Shown here: piece after piece, positions 53,912-64,000 of the stretch | How positions within the stretch are numbered: position 1 is the first letter of the stretch | Layout: each line of letters starts with the position of its first letter | Source: Piromyces finnis | Lineage: Eukaryota > Neocallimastigomycota > Neocallimastigomycetes > Neocallimastigales > Neocallimastigaceae | NCBI GenBank assembly: GCA_002104945.1 | Contig: MCFH01000027.1 | Span: 356,001 to 420,000 of the forward strand | Direction of reading: 5' to 3' | DNA: 64,000 nt | Made by a program: the position numbers and the translations under genes | Notes under the pieces: model-generated | Database searches by the model: none | Seen by the model: the letters and a program-made list of their open reading frames with translations, nothing else | Told to the model about the DNA's origin: nothing

Positions 53912-56900
53912 CTAATTTTTTCTCTTCTTTCTTTCACGATCATATTTATTTTGTTCCCCTTGTTCATTACCAAGCATACTAATATTTTTATTTTTGAAAT
54001 AAAAAATAAATATTTTAGTATAATAAATAACGATGACGACAACAACAACAACAATATATATTCAATAATACTGTACCCATAAATTCCCTTAATCTTTTCT
54101 TTGTATTCTCTATCCTTTTCTCTGATTTCTTGTAATCTCTTACGAGCCAAGAACATATTATCTTTACGTAATTCACGTAAGGCACCCTTCTTTTCTTTTT
54201 GTACTTGAGCCTTTAACTTGTTATATTCAGCACGTTCACGGTTCTTATCATAATGTTTATCAACAGAGTAGCTATATAATATTTTAATAATATATTAATT
54301 TATCAGTATTATAAATATAAAATCCAATTATTTATATTAATTCATTTATAATTACTTTTCTTCAAATTTAGGAACAATTGAAGCAATTGCAACTGGTTTA
54401 CGCTTTTGCCATTGTAATGATCTTCTTTTAATACCTTCACCAGCGATATATGAATTTATGTTTGATTTAAATTTATTTATAGATTCCTTTAATTTATCTG
54501 AAACTGGCATTTTTTCTAAATCAGAAACTAATTTTTCAACACCAGAGAATATTTCTTTAAGACAACCAATATCCATATATAATCTTGAATACTTTTCGAG
54601 AAGTTCAATACATAAACCGATGATTGATATTCTTTATATTATTATTATTATTATTAAAACATATTATATAAATAATATTTATAATAGTTAATACATAATT
54701 CTAATGATTTATTTTTTTTTATTCCTTCTCCCCTTTTACTTCCTTAATTGTTTAATTATAGATAATAATAAAATAAAATACCTTAATTCATTACTCTTGC
54801 AATATTTAATATATTCTTTCTTTGAAGTATTATTGCTCATAATTAATGATAAATTCAATGCCTTTAATTCAACATTTTCCCAATCCTTTCCGGTTAAACT
54901 GTATTTAGTATTGTTTACTAAAATATTCGAATTTAACATATCTGCTTTTGTGTTTTTAGATATATATGATTCTGGTACAATAATTAATAATGTCTTCATT
55001 ATAAAGTTCATTGCTTCTGGGATATATCTTTTGGATTGTTTTTGAGTCTTTAATCATCAAACAATAAATATGATAATATTAATGCATTTTATTTATTTTA
55101 ATATATTAATTTATTTATAATATTTATATAGCTTACCATATACATAATATTACAAAGGTAAAGTCCTCTTACAATATCTCTTTCATTATTTATAATAGCT
55201 TGAGATAAGTAATTTTCCATAATTAATAATGCTGGTGTAATAATTGGATGGGAATAATCAGATGTTGAGTAAATAACAGTAATTAATTGAAGGAAAATTA
55301 AATCATTTAAGTTTATGATTTCTTTGCCATTTACAGATAATTTTTTTGTTATCTTTTTCTCAATTTGTATCAATTTGTTTTTTGCGTAATCATTAAAATA
55401 TTCTATAAATTGAAAAGCAAAAGACAAAATACATCTGGTGTAACGGTTAATTTCGTCAAATGAAACTTCACTTTTGTTTGTTAAATAATTTAAATGTTGT
55501 AAAATGATACCAAAGAAATACTAATATTTTAAATATAAATTAATATGAAAATAAATAATTTAATATATTTTTTAATTTAATGTGAAACTATCATTTATAG
55601 AAAAAATAAAATATATAATAGATAGAATAAAAAATAAGTAAATAAATAATATATATATTTATTTATACATACAGTAAGTTTATCTTTATTTTGAGGATGA
55701 ATCTTGACATTATATAAAATTCTAATACGTTTAATGATGGTCATTTGGTCTTGAATACTCTTATCTTTAATTAATTCTAAGAATTTACTATGACTTTCTG
55801 GAATACTGAAAACATATCCTAATTCATTTTTAGCTTGTTCATGTCTTTCTTTTCTTCTTTTTTCTATTTCTTTTTTAACATTTTCATCTTGTTCTAAAGA
55901 TTGTTTATTTGTCTTTTTTATAACTTCTAATTCATCATCTCCACTTTCATTATCATCCTCATTTTCATTTTTATCATCATCTTCATTTAAAATATCATCA
56001 TTATCAGTTTCTTCTTCACCTTCATCTTCTTCATCTTCAGCGTCATCATCATCATCATCATTTTCATCATCATCATCACTAATTTCTTCATCATCATCAT
56101 CCTTTGCTTTTCTTTTTCTAGAAAAACCTATATCTTGATTAATTAATTTACCATCCTTATATGTTAAAGGCATGCTTTCCTCTTCATCGTAATTATAATC
56201 AAGACCGTCATCTAAATCATCAGCTTGAGCTGGTCTATTTTTAGAATCATTTTCTTCTTCTTCATCTGAATCTATTCCATTCATACGTCTTTGACGATCT
56301 CTCTATTTTAAGGCATTTCAATTTATATTTAAAATTATTTTGTATTGTTTGTATTTTATAGATAATATTATTATTTTGTATTATTTGTATTTTATAGATA
56401 ATATTATTATTAGAAACATAAATGTTATATTCAATATTATGTTAAAATCCCAATTAATTTAGATTATTATTGATTAATAAAATACACATAACCATTTATA
56501 TATTTAATATTTAATAAGATAAATATTATTTAAATTATACATACTTCAGCTCTTTCCAATTTTTCCTTTGCTTCAATAGCAAGTTCTTCTTCGCTCTTTA
56601 ATCTATCAGTAGGTCTAGCTCTTCTGTCAGATGCAACAGCCTTCAAGAAACTATTATATTGATCATCAGTTTTTGATCTTTTAATTTTTAATTTTTCTTT
56701 TTCTTCTTCATTTTTCTCTGTTAAGGATTGATTAACAAGTTTTTTAATGTCTTCAAGTTCAGCATCAACTTCATTTTTAATTTCTTCATTTTCTTCTTTT
56801 TCCTTTTGTCTTTCATACTATTATATTGATAATATTAATTAATTTTTTATTCAACTTTTGAATAATTGTATAATTGTAAAGTTTCTAAAAAAAAATTTTT

Positions 56901-58028
56901 TTTTAAGATGAATTATTTAATAATAATAATTGGAAATACATACTTTATAGTATTTACTTTTAGCTATCAATTCTTTCATAATTTCAGATTTGGATTTTTT
57001 TTCTCCACTTTTTTCTTCTTCCTATAAAATTTTTGAAAAATCATTAATACATATTCTTTTTGTATATATATATTTTTACATTAATATTACTTACTTCGTC
57101 AAAACCACCAAAGTGATCTTGATGAACAGTAAATTGGTCAATTTGACCATCTATAAAATAATCATAATAAAAATATTTAAATTAGATTAAAACAACAACA
57201 TCCTTGAAAAAATCTTTAACTAAAAATGTGTTTTCTTACTATCTGATTCATCATCTGAATGGACTATATCATCTCCTAAATGGTCTCCTAAAGCTTGTCC
57301 AAAATGTGTTAATTGTTCATCTTCTAAATTAAAATCTCCATGATTTGATTTTCTCTATTATTTCGAATAGTTTCAATTTATATGCATATATTTATATATT
57401 GATGATAATAAATATAATTAATATTATTAAATAAGTTGTGAAATTGATTTTTTTTATAAGCAATTATATTGATATTTTAAAAAATAAAAATAAAATTAAA
57501 ATACCTGTTTTTCCCTAATAAATCTTTCCATCATTTTATCTTCAAGTGATAAGGTAGGATCATTTTCACCAAAACGTCTATCAACAAATGAAGAATTTTT
57601 GTTTCTTTTTTCATATTCTACTAATAAGGTATTTTTTCTCTGTTATTCATAATAAAAATGATTATTATAGACATTGAAAAATATTTATTACTTCATACTT
57701 TTAAGAAATATATTTAAAAATTATTGTTTTATTAAAAAAATATCTTTAATACAGTTTTTTCAGCTTTTGAACGGGCTTGTCCTGGTTTTCCTTGAATACC
57801 TTTAATTTTTCTTCCCATAATATCATGCTTTTGTTTTGTGAATTTAATTTCAAATGGATTAGTTTCTTTCTTTAAATTTTCAAGTTTTTCCTTTGTCTTT
57901 TTTCTTAATTCTTTTTTATCGAAACCTTTTTTTTTTGAGCTAACATTTTCACCAATAATTCCAGAACTCTTTAATCTGGTCTTAAGTCTCTTTAAAGCAG
58001 AGACATTTGACTTTTTTTGATTTACCAT
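53912..58028 (-). CDS. NOP14: NOP14 nucleolar protein, 40S ribosome biogenesis (12 exons)
   Basis: SSU-processome factor required for 18S rRNA maturation; 916 residues. Exons in transcription order: 57753-58028, 57505-57639, 57240-57354, 57095-57150, 56944-57021, 56545-56817, 55673-56302, 55137-55520, 54782-55047, 54356-54631, 54077-54271 and 53912-53978, all in frame. Family blocks include NPFEIKFTKQKHDIMGRKIKG, FVDRRFGENDPTLSLEDKM and FIREKQ near the N-terminus, LTHFGQALG, then a very acidic centre (exon 7, Asp/Glu runs). The C-terminus has LQWQKRKPVAIASIVPKFEE and an Arg/Lys-rich end (NKLKAQVQKEKKGALRELRK). Slightly longer than usual because of the acidic insert. Confidence is high on identity and moderate on the last small exon. 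Confidence 0.95.
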
Positions 58029-58218
58029 TTTATTTTTTGACTTTTTTTTAATTCTATTATAACTATTATTATTTTAAAAGCTATATCTTATTTAAATAAA
58101 TACACTTTTCAACAAATACTTTTATTTTTAATTTAAAAAAATAATAATAATAATAATAATGAAATTTTAAATTTTTAAATTTCAAAATTTCAAAATTATT
58201 TATTAATTTTAAATTACC

Positions 58219-58249
<31 letters not shown>

Positions 58250-59533
58250 CTTCAAAATGTTTATTGGTTAAAGTTAATCTAACCAATTATTTATTATTAA
58301 ATTATAATATGTATTAAAAGAAAAATGTAATACAAATAAATAAATAAATAACTAAATAAATAACTAAATAAATAAATAAATAACTAAATAAATAAATAAA
58401 TATATAAATAAATAAATGGATAAATAAATAAATAACTAAATAAATAAATAACTAACTAACTAAATAAATAAATAAATCAATAAAAAACTAACTAAATAAA
58501 TAAATAAATCAATAAAAAACTAACTAAATAAAAAACTAAATAAATAAATAACTAAATAAATAAATAACTAACTAACTAAATAAATAAATAAATCAATAAA
58601 AAACTAACTAAATAAAAAACTAACTAAATCAATCAATCAATAAATCAATGACTTATTTACTGTATACACTATTTAAAAAAGCAATGCTAGAAAATACTCT
58701 AATAAATGAACTCTTTTTTAAAAATAGCTCTAAAAAAAAAAGGTTAGCCTAATAATCAAGTATAATAAATATTATAAGAATTAAAATTTCATAAAATAAA
58801 TGTCTATTTTAGGTTAGGACTTTGGTAATGGTGGGATAAAAAAAATTTTTTTTTTTATATTAATAAATATATTATAATAATTAAAATTTTATTGTAAAAT
58901 GTATATTTTTTATGGATTCGATAGTTCATGGGGATATAAAAATTAATCTAGGAATATATTAAATAAATTATATCAATTATATAAAATATATATATAAAAT
59001 GGAAAAAAAAAATAAATAAATTAAAGGATTCTTTTTTTTTTTTTTTATTTACTTTTTTTGAAATAAGAAGAAAAAAAAAAAAAAAAATTTAAATTTTATA
59101 GTATTTAGATATATAAAGAAAGAAGGAATAAAAAAAAAAAGATAAAAAGGTAAAATATAAAGATAAAAAATTATCTATCTATTTATTATTGAATATATAT
59201 ATAATATAAATATTATAAAGAATTCTATATAAATTTTCTAATGTATTTTTTTTTTTTTTTTATTTTAAAATTAATACATTTTTAATAGTTTAAATAAAAA
59301 GTTAAAATTTAACAATTTCAATTGTTATAATATTTCTTATTTTTAACTAAAATCTATTATTAAATACAACATAAATAGTTAGGGCGAAATAAAATATTCC
59401 AAAAAATAATTTTCTTAAAAGCTATAAAGAAAATATATTTTATAAATAAATATTAAATTTCATATTTAGATTAAAATTGATAATATTAAAAATAACCACT
59501 TATTACTACTTTATATATAAGGAATAAGAAATC
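58029..59533. other. 1.5-kb divergent intergenic region of NOP14 and the surface protein
   Basis: Contains the tetranucleotide array at 58333-58650 and many homopolymers. No gene is seen. Confidence 0.5.
58333..58650. repeat. Compound AAAT/AACT/CAAT tetranucleotide array
   Basis: Same unit vocabulary and strand as the array at 23260-23724 (AAAT blocks punctuated by AACT), but more degenerate, with several repeats of a 'CAATAAAAAACTAACT' block. Confidence 0.9.
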
Positions 59534-60394
59534 ATGAATGGAAAAAATCTTTTTGTTCTTTTGTTTATATTATTAAATATCTTAACTTTTGTATACTCTC
59601 AGGATCCTGCTACAGGTGAGGATAATAAAGAACCAGATAACCCTGGTGGTGAACAAAATAATCCAAATCCAGGTACAAATCCAGGTACAAATCCAGGTAC
59701 AAATCCAGGTACAAATCCAGGTACAAATACTGGTGGTGATAATGATGACCCTCAAACAGGAGGAGATAACAACAACATCGGCAATAATAATCCAGCACCA
59801 CCAGGTGGTGGAGCTGATACTAATCAAACTGGTGCACCTCCTGTAGCAACATCAATTCAAAATCAACCTGGTGGTCCAAACCAAGAAACACCTGCTTTAA
59901 CTAATGTACCTATTCCAACAACAAAAGTTCTTTCTACAACAACACAACCCTCATTGATTGGGGTTAAAACAATTAGTGAAATTAACACAAACATGGGTAT
60001 TAAAACTACTGTTGCTAATGTCAATCCAATTCAAACTAATGTTGTTCAAACACAAGCGCAAAACACTGTTATTAAAAAGTATCCACAAACAGAATTTAAA
60101 AAATATGATGAGAGTGATAATAAAAACGAGGAAAATCAAAAATATTTAAATACTTTATATGTAATAAGTGTAATAATGTGTTCTGTATTAGTTGGTTTTG
60201 CATCTCTTACAATTTATAAGAAAGGTTTGGGTGATGAAACTTCTAATGCTTCAAAAACATGGGAAACTAATTTAGATGAAGATAGCTATAACAGAAATAA
60301 ATCTACAATTTCACGTAATACATTAACACCTTCAATTAGAAACCCCACTTTAAGTTCTCCAGGTTCTAATCCAACTAATACTCGATTCAATTAA
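59534..60394 (+). CDS. Type I cell-surface membrane protein with PGTN repeats
   Basis: Single exon, 286 residues. Residues 1-22 are a signal peptide (ending FVYS before QDPATG). The ectodomain is Pro/Gly/Asn/Thr-rich and includes five PGTN repeats (46-65), encoded by five 12-bp DNA repeats at 59669-59728. The Thr/Ser-rich stretch (about 100-180) is a likely O-glycosylation zone. One membrane helix spans 206-228, followed by a basic KK and a Ser/Thr/Asn-rich cytoplasmic tail. The layout fits a mucin-like wall sensor or adhesin. No Cys-rich or lectin domain is present. The family is not recognised. Confidence 0.82.
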   Translation: MNGKNLFVLLFILLNILTFVYSQDPATGEDNKEPDNPGGEQNNPNPGTNPGTNPGTNPGTNPGTNTGGDNDDPQTGGDNNNIGNNNPAPPGGGADTNQTGAPPVATSIQNQPGGPNQETPALTNVPIPTTKVLSTTTQPSLIGVKTISEINTNMGIKTTVANVNPIQTNVVQTQAQNTVIKKYPQTEFKKYDESDNKNEENQKYLNTLYVISVIMCSVLVGFASLTIYKKGLGDETSNASKTWETNLDEDSYNRNKSTISRNTLTPSIRNPTLSSPGSNPTNTRFN

Positions 60395-60894
60395 TAAAAA
60401 ACAATTATTTTTTTTCTTTAAAAAATAAGTCATACAATTAATTGATTGTAAAATGAGAATAAAAAGAATTTAAAAATAGAAATAAAAATATTTCAAAAAT
60501 TTATATTATTTGTATTATCTTTATAAAAAAATATAAAATATATGTAAAATAAGAATATTAAGAATTTTAAAATAAAATAGATATTATTATCATAAATTAC
60601 CAATTAAATAAACAATTATTAAAAAAGAGTCTTTTTTATATATATATATTTTAAAAATAATATTTGATATTAGAAACTAAATATAAATACACACACATTA
60701 TATCTATATATTTTAAAAGAAAAAAATTAATGTAAATTTATTTATTTATTATTATTATTTTATTTTCAAAATTGTTGATTTTAATAAATAATTCGGCAGA
60801 AAAAAGTTTGAATTTATTAATATTAACAAAATCAAAATGAAAATTACATCGTGTATTTTGGAAAAGGTAATGAAAGAAAAAAATATTATAAAAT
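60395..60894. other. Tail-to-tail spacer, surface protein and SEM1
   Basis: AT-rich 3' flanks, no gene seen. Confidence 0.5.
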
Positions 60895-61372
60895 TTAATT
60901 TTGATTATTTTGAAGTTCAGCTCTATTGTTTAAAATAAAATAGATTGATATTGTTAGTATAGTTTTATAATTCTATTAAAAAAAAAAAAAAGTAAAATAA
61001 TATTTAAGATTATAACAATAATAAATTTTCATCATTTCAAATTATAAATTAATAATTACCTCAATTGTTTTGAAAATTCATCATCTATATCACTATCGTC
61101 CCAATTATCTTCCCAATATTGTGAATCATCTTGATCTTTTTGAACTTCCCAATCTATTTATATAAAAGGTTTTAAAGGAAATTAATATAAATTATTTGAA
61201 TTATATGAATATATATAAATTAAAAATTATTAAAATTGTATGATTTTAAATAACATTATAATAAATTGTTATTTAAATTTATTTTTAAATTATTATCAAT
61301 ATTATTACCATTTGCTGGGAAATCTTCAAAGTCATCATCTTCATCTATTTGTGTAGAATTATTTCTATCCAT
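60895..61372 (-). CDS. SEM1: SEM1/DSS1, 26S proteasome lid and BRCA2/TREX-2 associated acidic protein (3 exons)
   Basis: Exons in transcription order 61309-61372, 61060-61153 and 60895-60922 give a 61-residue protein, within the usual 60-90 range. It carries the two acidic hydrophobic binding sites of the family: DDDFEDFPANDW near the N-terminus and QYWEDNWDDSDIDDEFSKQLRAEL near the C-terminus. The conserved helix end (QLRAEL) is split over the last intron. Intrinsically disordered, it stabilises the proteasome lid and other complexes. No single exon is long enough to be called alone. Confidence 0.95.
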
Positions 61373-61462
61373 TATAAATTAAATTTATTAGTTAAATGAG
61401 AAATAAAAAATTGAAGGGTTTCAGTTTTTAAAATAAAAAGTTTTATATGAATAAATTAATTA

Positions 61463-61498
<36 letters not shown>

Positions 61499-61507
61499 AT
61501 GAATGAA

Positions 61508-61542
<35 letters not shown>

Positions 61543-61567
61543 ATGAATAAATAAATAAATAAATGAA

Positions 61568-61602
<35 letters not shown>

Positions 61603-61607
61603 ACGAA

Positions 61608-61638
<31 letters not shown>

Positions 61639-61743
61639 ATGAATAAATAAATAAATAAACGAATAAATAAATAAATAAACGAATAAATAAATAAATAAAT
61701 GAATAAATAAATAAATAAACGAATAAATAAATAAATAAACGAA

Positions 61744-61807
<64 letters not shown>

Positions 61808-61970
61808 AAATAAATAAATAAATAAATAAATATAAATTTTAAACACTATATTCTATAAATATAATATATTATTGTATTAAAATGTTAAAATATGATACAA
61901 TATTTAATATTTTTATTTTATTTTTGGATTTTTATAATTAATACATGAATTAGTATTTATTTATTATTTA
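61373..61970. repeat. Spacer with a 370-bp (AAAT)n array at about 61463-61832
   Basis: Nearly continuous AAAT units with occasional GAAT or CGAAT variants. The minus-strand 'FIYL' frame through it is an artefact. It separates the UVSSA 3' end from the SEM1 promoter. Confidence 0.9.
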
Positions 61971-63971
61971 TTATTCCCATAAAAATGCTTTCTTATTTCT
62001 ATATTTCATTTTTGCATCGTATTTTAGTATAGCATCCACATTAGTATTCTTTTCTTTTTTACGAAGGGTATTCATAATTCTATTCTTAGGAGTACTGTTA
62101 ATACTTTTGATATCTACCAGGTTTGATGACTTTCCTTTTATTTGTTTCATTTCATTTAGTTTTCTTTTTTTAGCAAAAAAGGTTTCTATATTTATATATA
62201 CATAAAAAAAAAAAAAAAAACATTATCGTCATTCGTTTGATAATTAGTATTATTTATTTCCTAAACTACTCGAGAACTAAATAATTCAATATTTATAATC
62301 TTACCATTGTTTGAATTAGAAGACATTGATTTAGCCAAATTATTTTCATCTTCAGGATTTATTGGATTTCCTTCATCATCTCTTGGAATGATTTTTCCAT
62401 GATATGGACAATTTTCTTTATCTCTTCTTTTACAAAGAGTTCCATTTGGCATTTTAGCCCGACATTCCTATTATTATTAATATATTACATTTTTAATAAA
62501 CATTTTTTTTATAAGAAATAACTAAATACATACTGGATATATAATTCTTTCTTTTTTAGGAAAATATATTGCTCTTTTCTGTAATCTTTCTAACGTTTCA
62601 TCAGAAATATAATTATTTCCTTCTGATACCCCAAAAAATCTATGTGACCTTTCTATTTATATATTTATATATTCATAATTAATAGAAAATAACTTTTATT
62701 ATTATACCAATAATTATAGTATTAAACAACTATTTTTTTTTATAATATTTTTTTAAAAAAAATTACCCATTCCACTGAATTCATTAAATTGAATTTTTGT
62801 TCTACCCCAATATAATAAATCATCATTAAATTCTACAACTGGTGCTGTCTTATATAATTCTATATCATTATAATAATTATATTTATAAAATAATTATTAG
62901 GATTGTTATTATCTTAAATATCTAGGATAAATTGTTTAATTTTAAAATTAAAAAGAATAGATACTAACCTTTTAAGTCATCCGGTATATTTTCTGGTATT
63001 GTTTGCCTATATTTTATAGCATTAAGATTTTTAATTTTTAATCTTTATTATACTTTAATATATAGATAGATATAGTTGATTATTTACTCGTCGTTGTTTT
63101 TTTCAACAGATATAATATTATTTTCAGAATTTAAATGATTAATGTTCATCACTGTGGGGTCTTTTTCAATATCATCATAATTCGCATAATCAATGTTAAA
63201 TACTTTATTGAATGATGAATTGGAACTAACTTTATTTGCAGTGTTACTTTTTACTTTCTTTTTATTATTAGTTATATTAATATTAATTGGTACTTCTTCA
63301 AAAGTTTCATCATCGTCATCATCGTCTTCATCACTATTTTCATTAAAATCATCTTGTGAATCAGAACCAAACAATTCTTCATTTAATAGTATGTCATTAT
63401 CATTATTGTCTGCTTCATTTTTCCCTTTATCTTTTTTAATTTTCTTCTCATCTAAATTTTTTTATATTAAAGAATAAAAAAATTTTAATATTTACAAGTT
63501 CAATATATATTAATACAAGCCAGTCGTTTTATTAGTTGTTATACCATCCAAAATGGTTCTTAATTCCATGATATTTAATTTTTCACATTTTTCTTTAATA
63601 TCCTTTAGTTTTTGTTTCCAAATATATAACATGCGTAAGGTTTCATTTTGCTTATTTTCATCCTAAATAAATATTTCATAAAATGATATATGTTATATAT
63701 AAAAATTTTTATATCATATTTAAATTTCAATTATAATACTCTTAATTTTTATTGAGCAAAAAGTTAGTTGATTTACATTAGTATCAATGTTTCTTATTTT
63801 TAATATCATATTTCCAACATCTTTTAGTTGACCCGATTTTATCTGATTATAATACTCACGAAGCTGTTGAAAAATAATTGTATTTTCCGAGGTTTCTTTT
63901 ACATTTAATTCTTTTAGTAACTCATCTTGATCTGGTGATATTACAATAGGATAAACCACTTTTTTATTTTC
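61971..63971 (-). CDS. UVSSA: UV-stimulated scaffold protein A (UVSSA) homologue, 3' part (8 exons seen, 5' end outside)
   Basis: Scaffold of transcription-coupled nucleotide excision repair that recruits TFIIH to stalled RNA polymerase II. Visible exons in transcription order: 63777-63971, 63545-63662, 63088-63451, 62969-63006, 62767-62859, 62534-62652, 62305-62467 and 61971-62185. Diagnostic DUF2043 blocks: [30 protein letters not shown], then [16 protein letters not shown] and [14 protein letters not shown], with the zinc-type Cys/Cys/Cys/His set. Upstream is an acidic Asp/Glu tract (exon 3) like the TFIIH-binding region. The N-terminal VHS-like domain must lie right of 63971, where an AG acceptor is seen. 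Exon 2 uses donor GTATAA at 63544; a downstream GT breaks the frame. Confidence 0.93.
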
Positions 63972-64000
63972 CTATACCATTATTATTATTATTTTAAAAA

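Noticed and set aside
61463-61846. 127-codon minus-strand frame reading FIYLFIYL repeats
   Set aside because: It is only the translation of the (AAAT)n array.
63515-63545. UVSSA exon extended to the GT at 63515-63516
   Set aside because: The extension enters the next exon in the wrong phase and hits TGA; donor GTATAA at 63543-63544 keeps the frame.

Overview
The window is a very AT-rich nuclear segment of a eukaryote, almost certainly an anaerobic gut fungus (Neocallimastigomycota). The strongest evidence is an intronless GH6 cellulase carrying two tandem fungal dockerin (CBM10-type) modules at its N-terminus, as in rumen-fungus cellulosomes. Short spliceosomal introns, long A/T homopolymers, Asn-rich low-complexity protein segments and tetranucleotide arrays agree. 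Most genes are split into 3-13 exons. I joined exons by hand from GT..AG sites, reading-frame continuity and family motifs, so exon boundaries are predictions.

Layout. 1-3633: the 5' part of a minus-strand non-LTR retrotransposon (endonuclease + reverse transcriptase) with one in-frame TGA and two 124-bp tandem units upstream. 4495-5964: GH6 cellulase (-). 6004-10316: gene-poor AT desert. 10317-14009: 10-exon coiled-coil protein (+) with about 80 AAT units in one intron. 14847-15554: alpha/beta-hydrolase esterase (+). 16478-19828: P2-type cation ATPase (-), first exon unresolved. 20690-21037: small unknown protein (-). 24076-27100: class II DAHP synthase (+, 13 exons). 27811-31653: DRS1/DDX27 RNA helicase (-, 10 exons). 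34081-39460: a 1503-residue protein (+, 7 exons) that appears to combine SMP, START and GOLD domains. 40686-41706: spliced four-TM protein (+). 42321-43826: uracil-DNA glycosylase (-). 44256-47233: XPG/Asteroid-like nuclease (+), divergent from UNG. 48059-49078: 7-TM protein (+). 50280-50445: U1 snRNA (+). 50754-53410: TPR-DnaJ (DNAJC7-like, +). 53912-58028: NOP14 (-, 12 exons). 59534-60394: surface type I membrane protein (+). 60895-61372: SEM1/DSS1 (-). 61971-63971: 3' part of UVSSA (-), which runs off the right edge.

Most genes are unrelated housekeeping functions: ribosome biogenesis (DRS1, NOP14), DNA repair (UNG, nuclease, UVSSA), proteasome (SEM1), chaperone, shikimate pathway, ion transport. 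The cellulase and perhaps the esterase belong to the plant-biomass lifestyle. The most novel items are the SMP-START-GOLD lipid-transfer-like protein, the retrotransposon 5' monomers, the perfect 43-bp minisatellite near the ATPase, and 3' splice sites that lie in A tracts instead of pyrimidine tracts.
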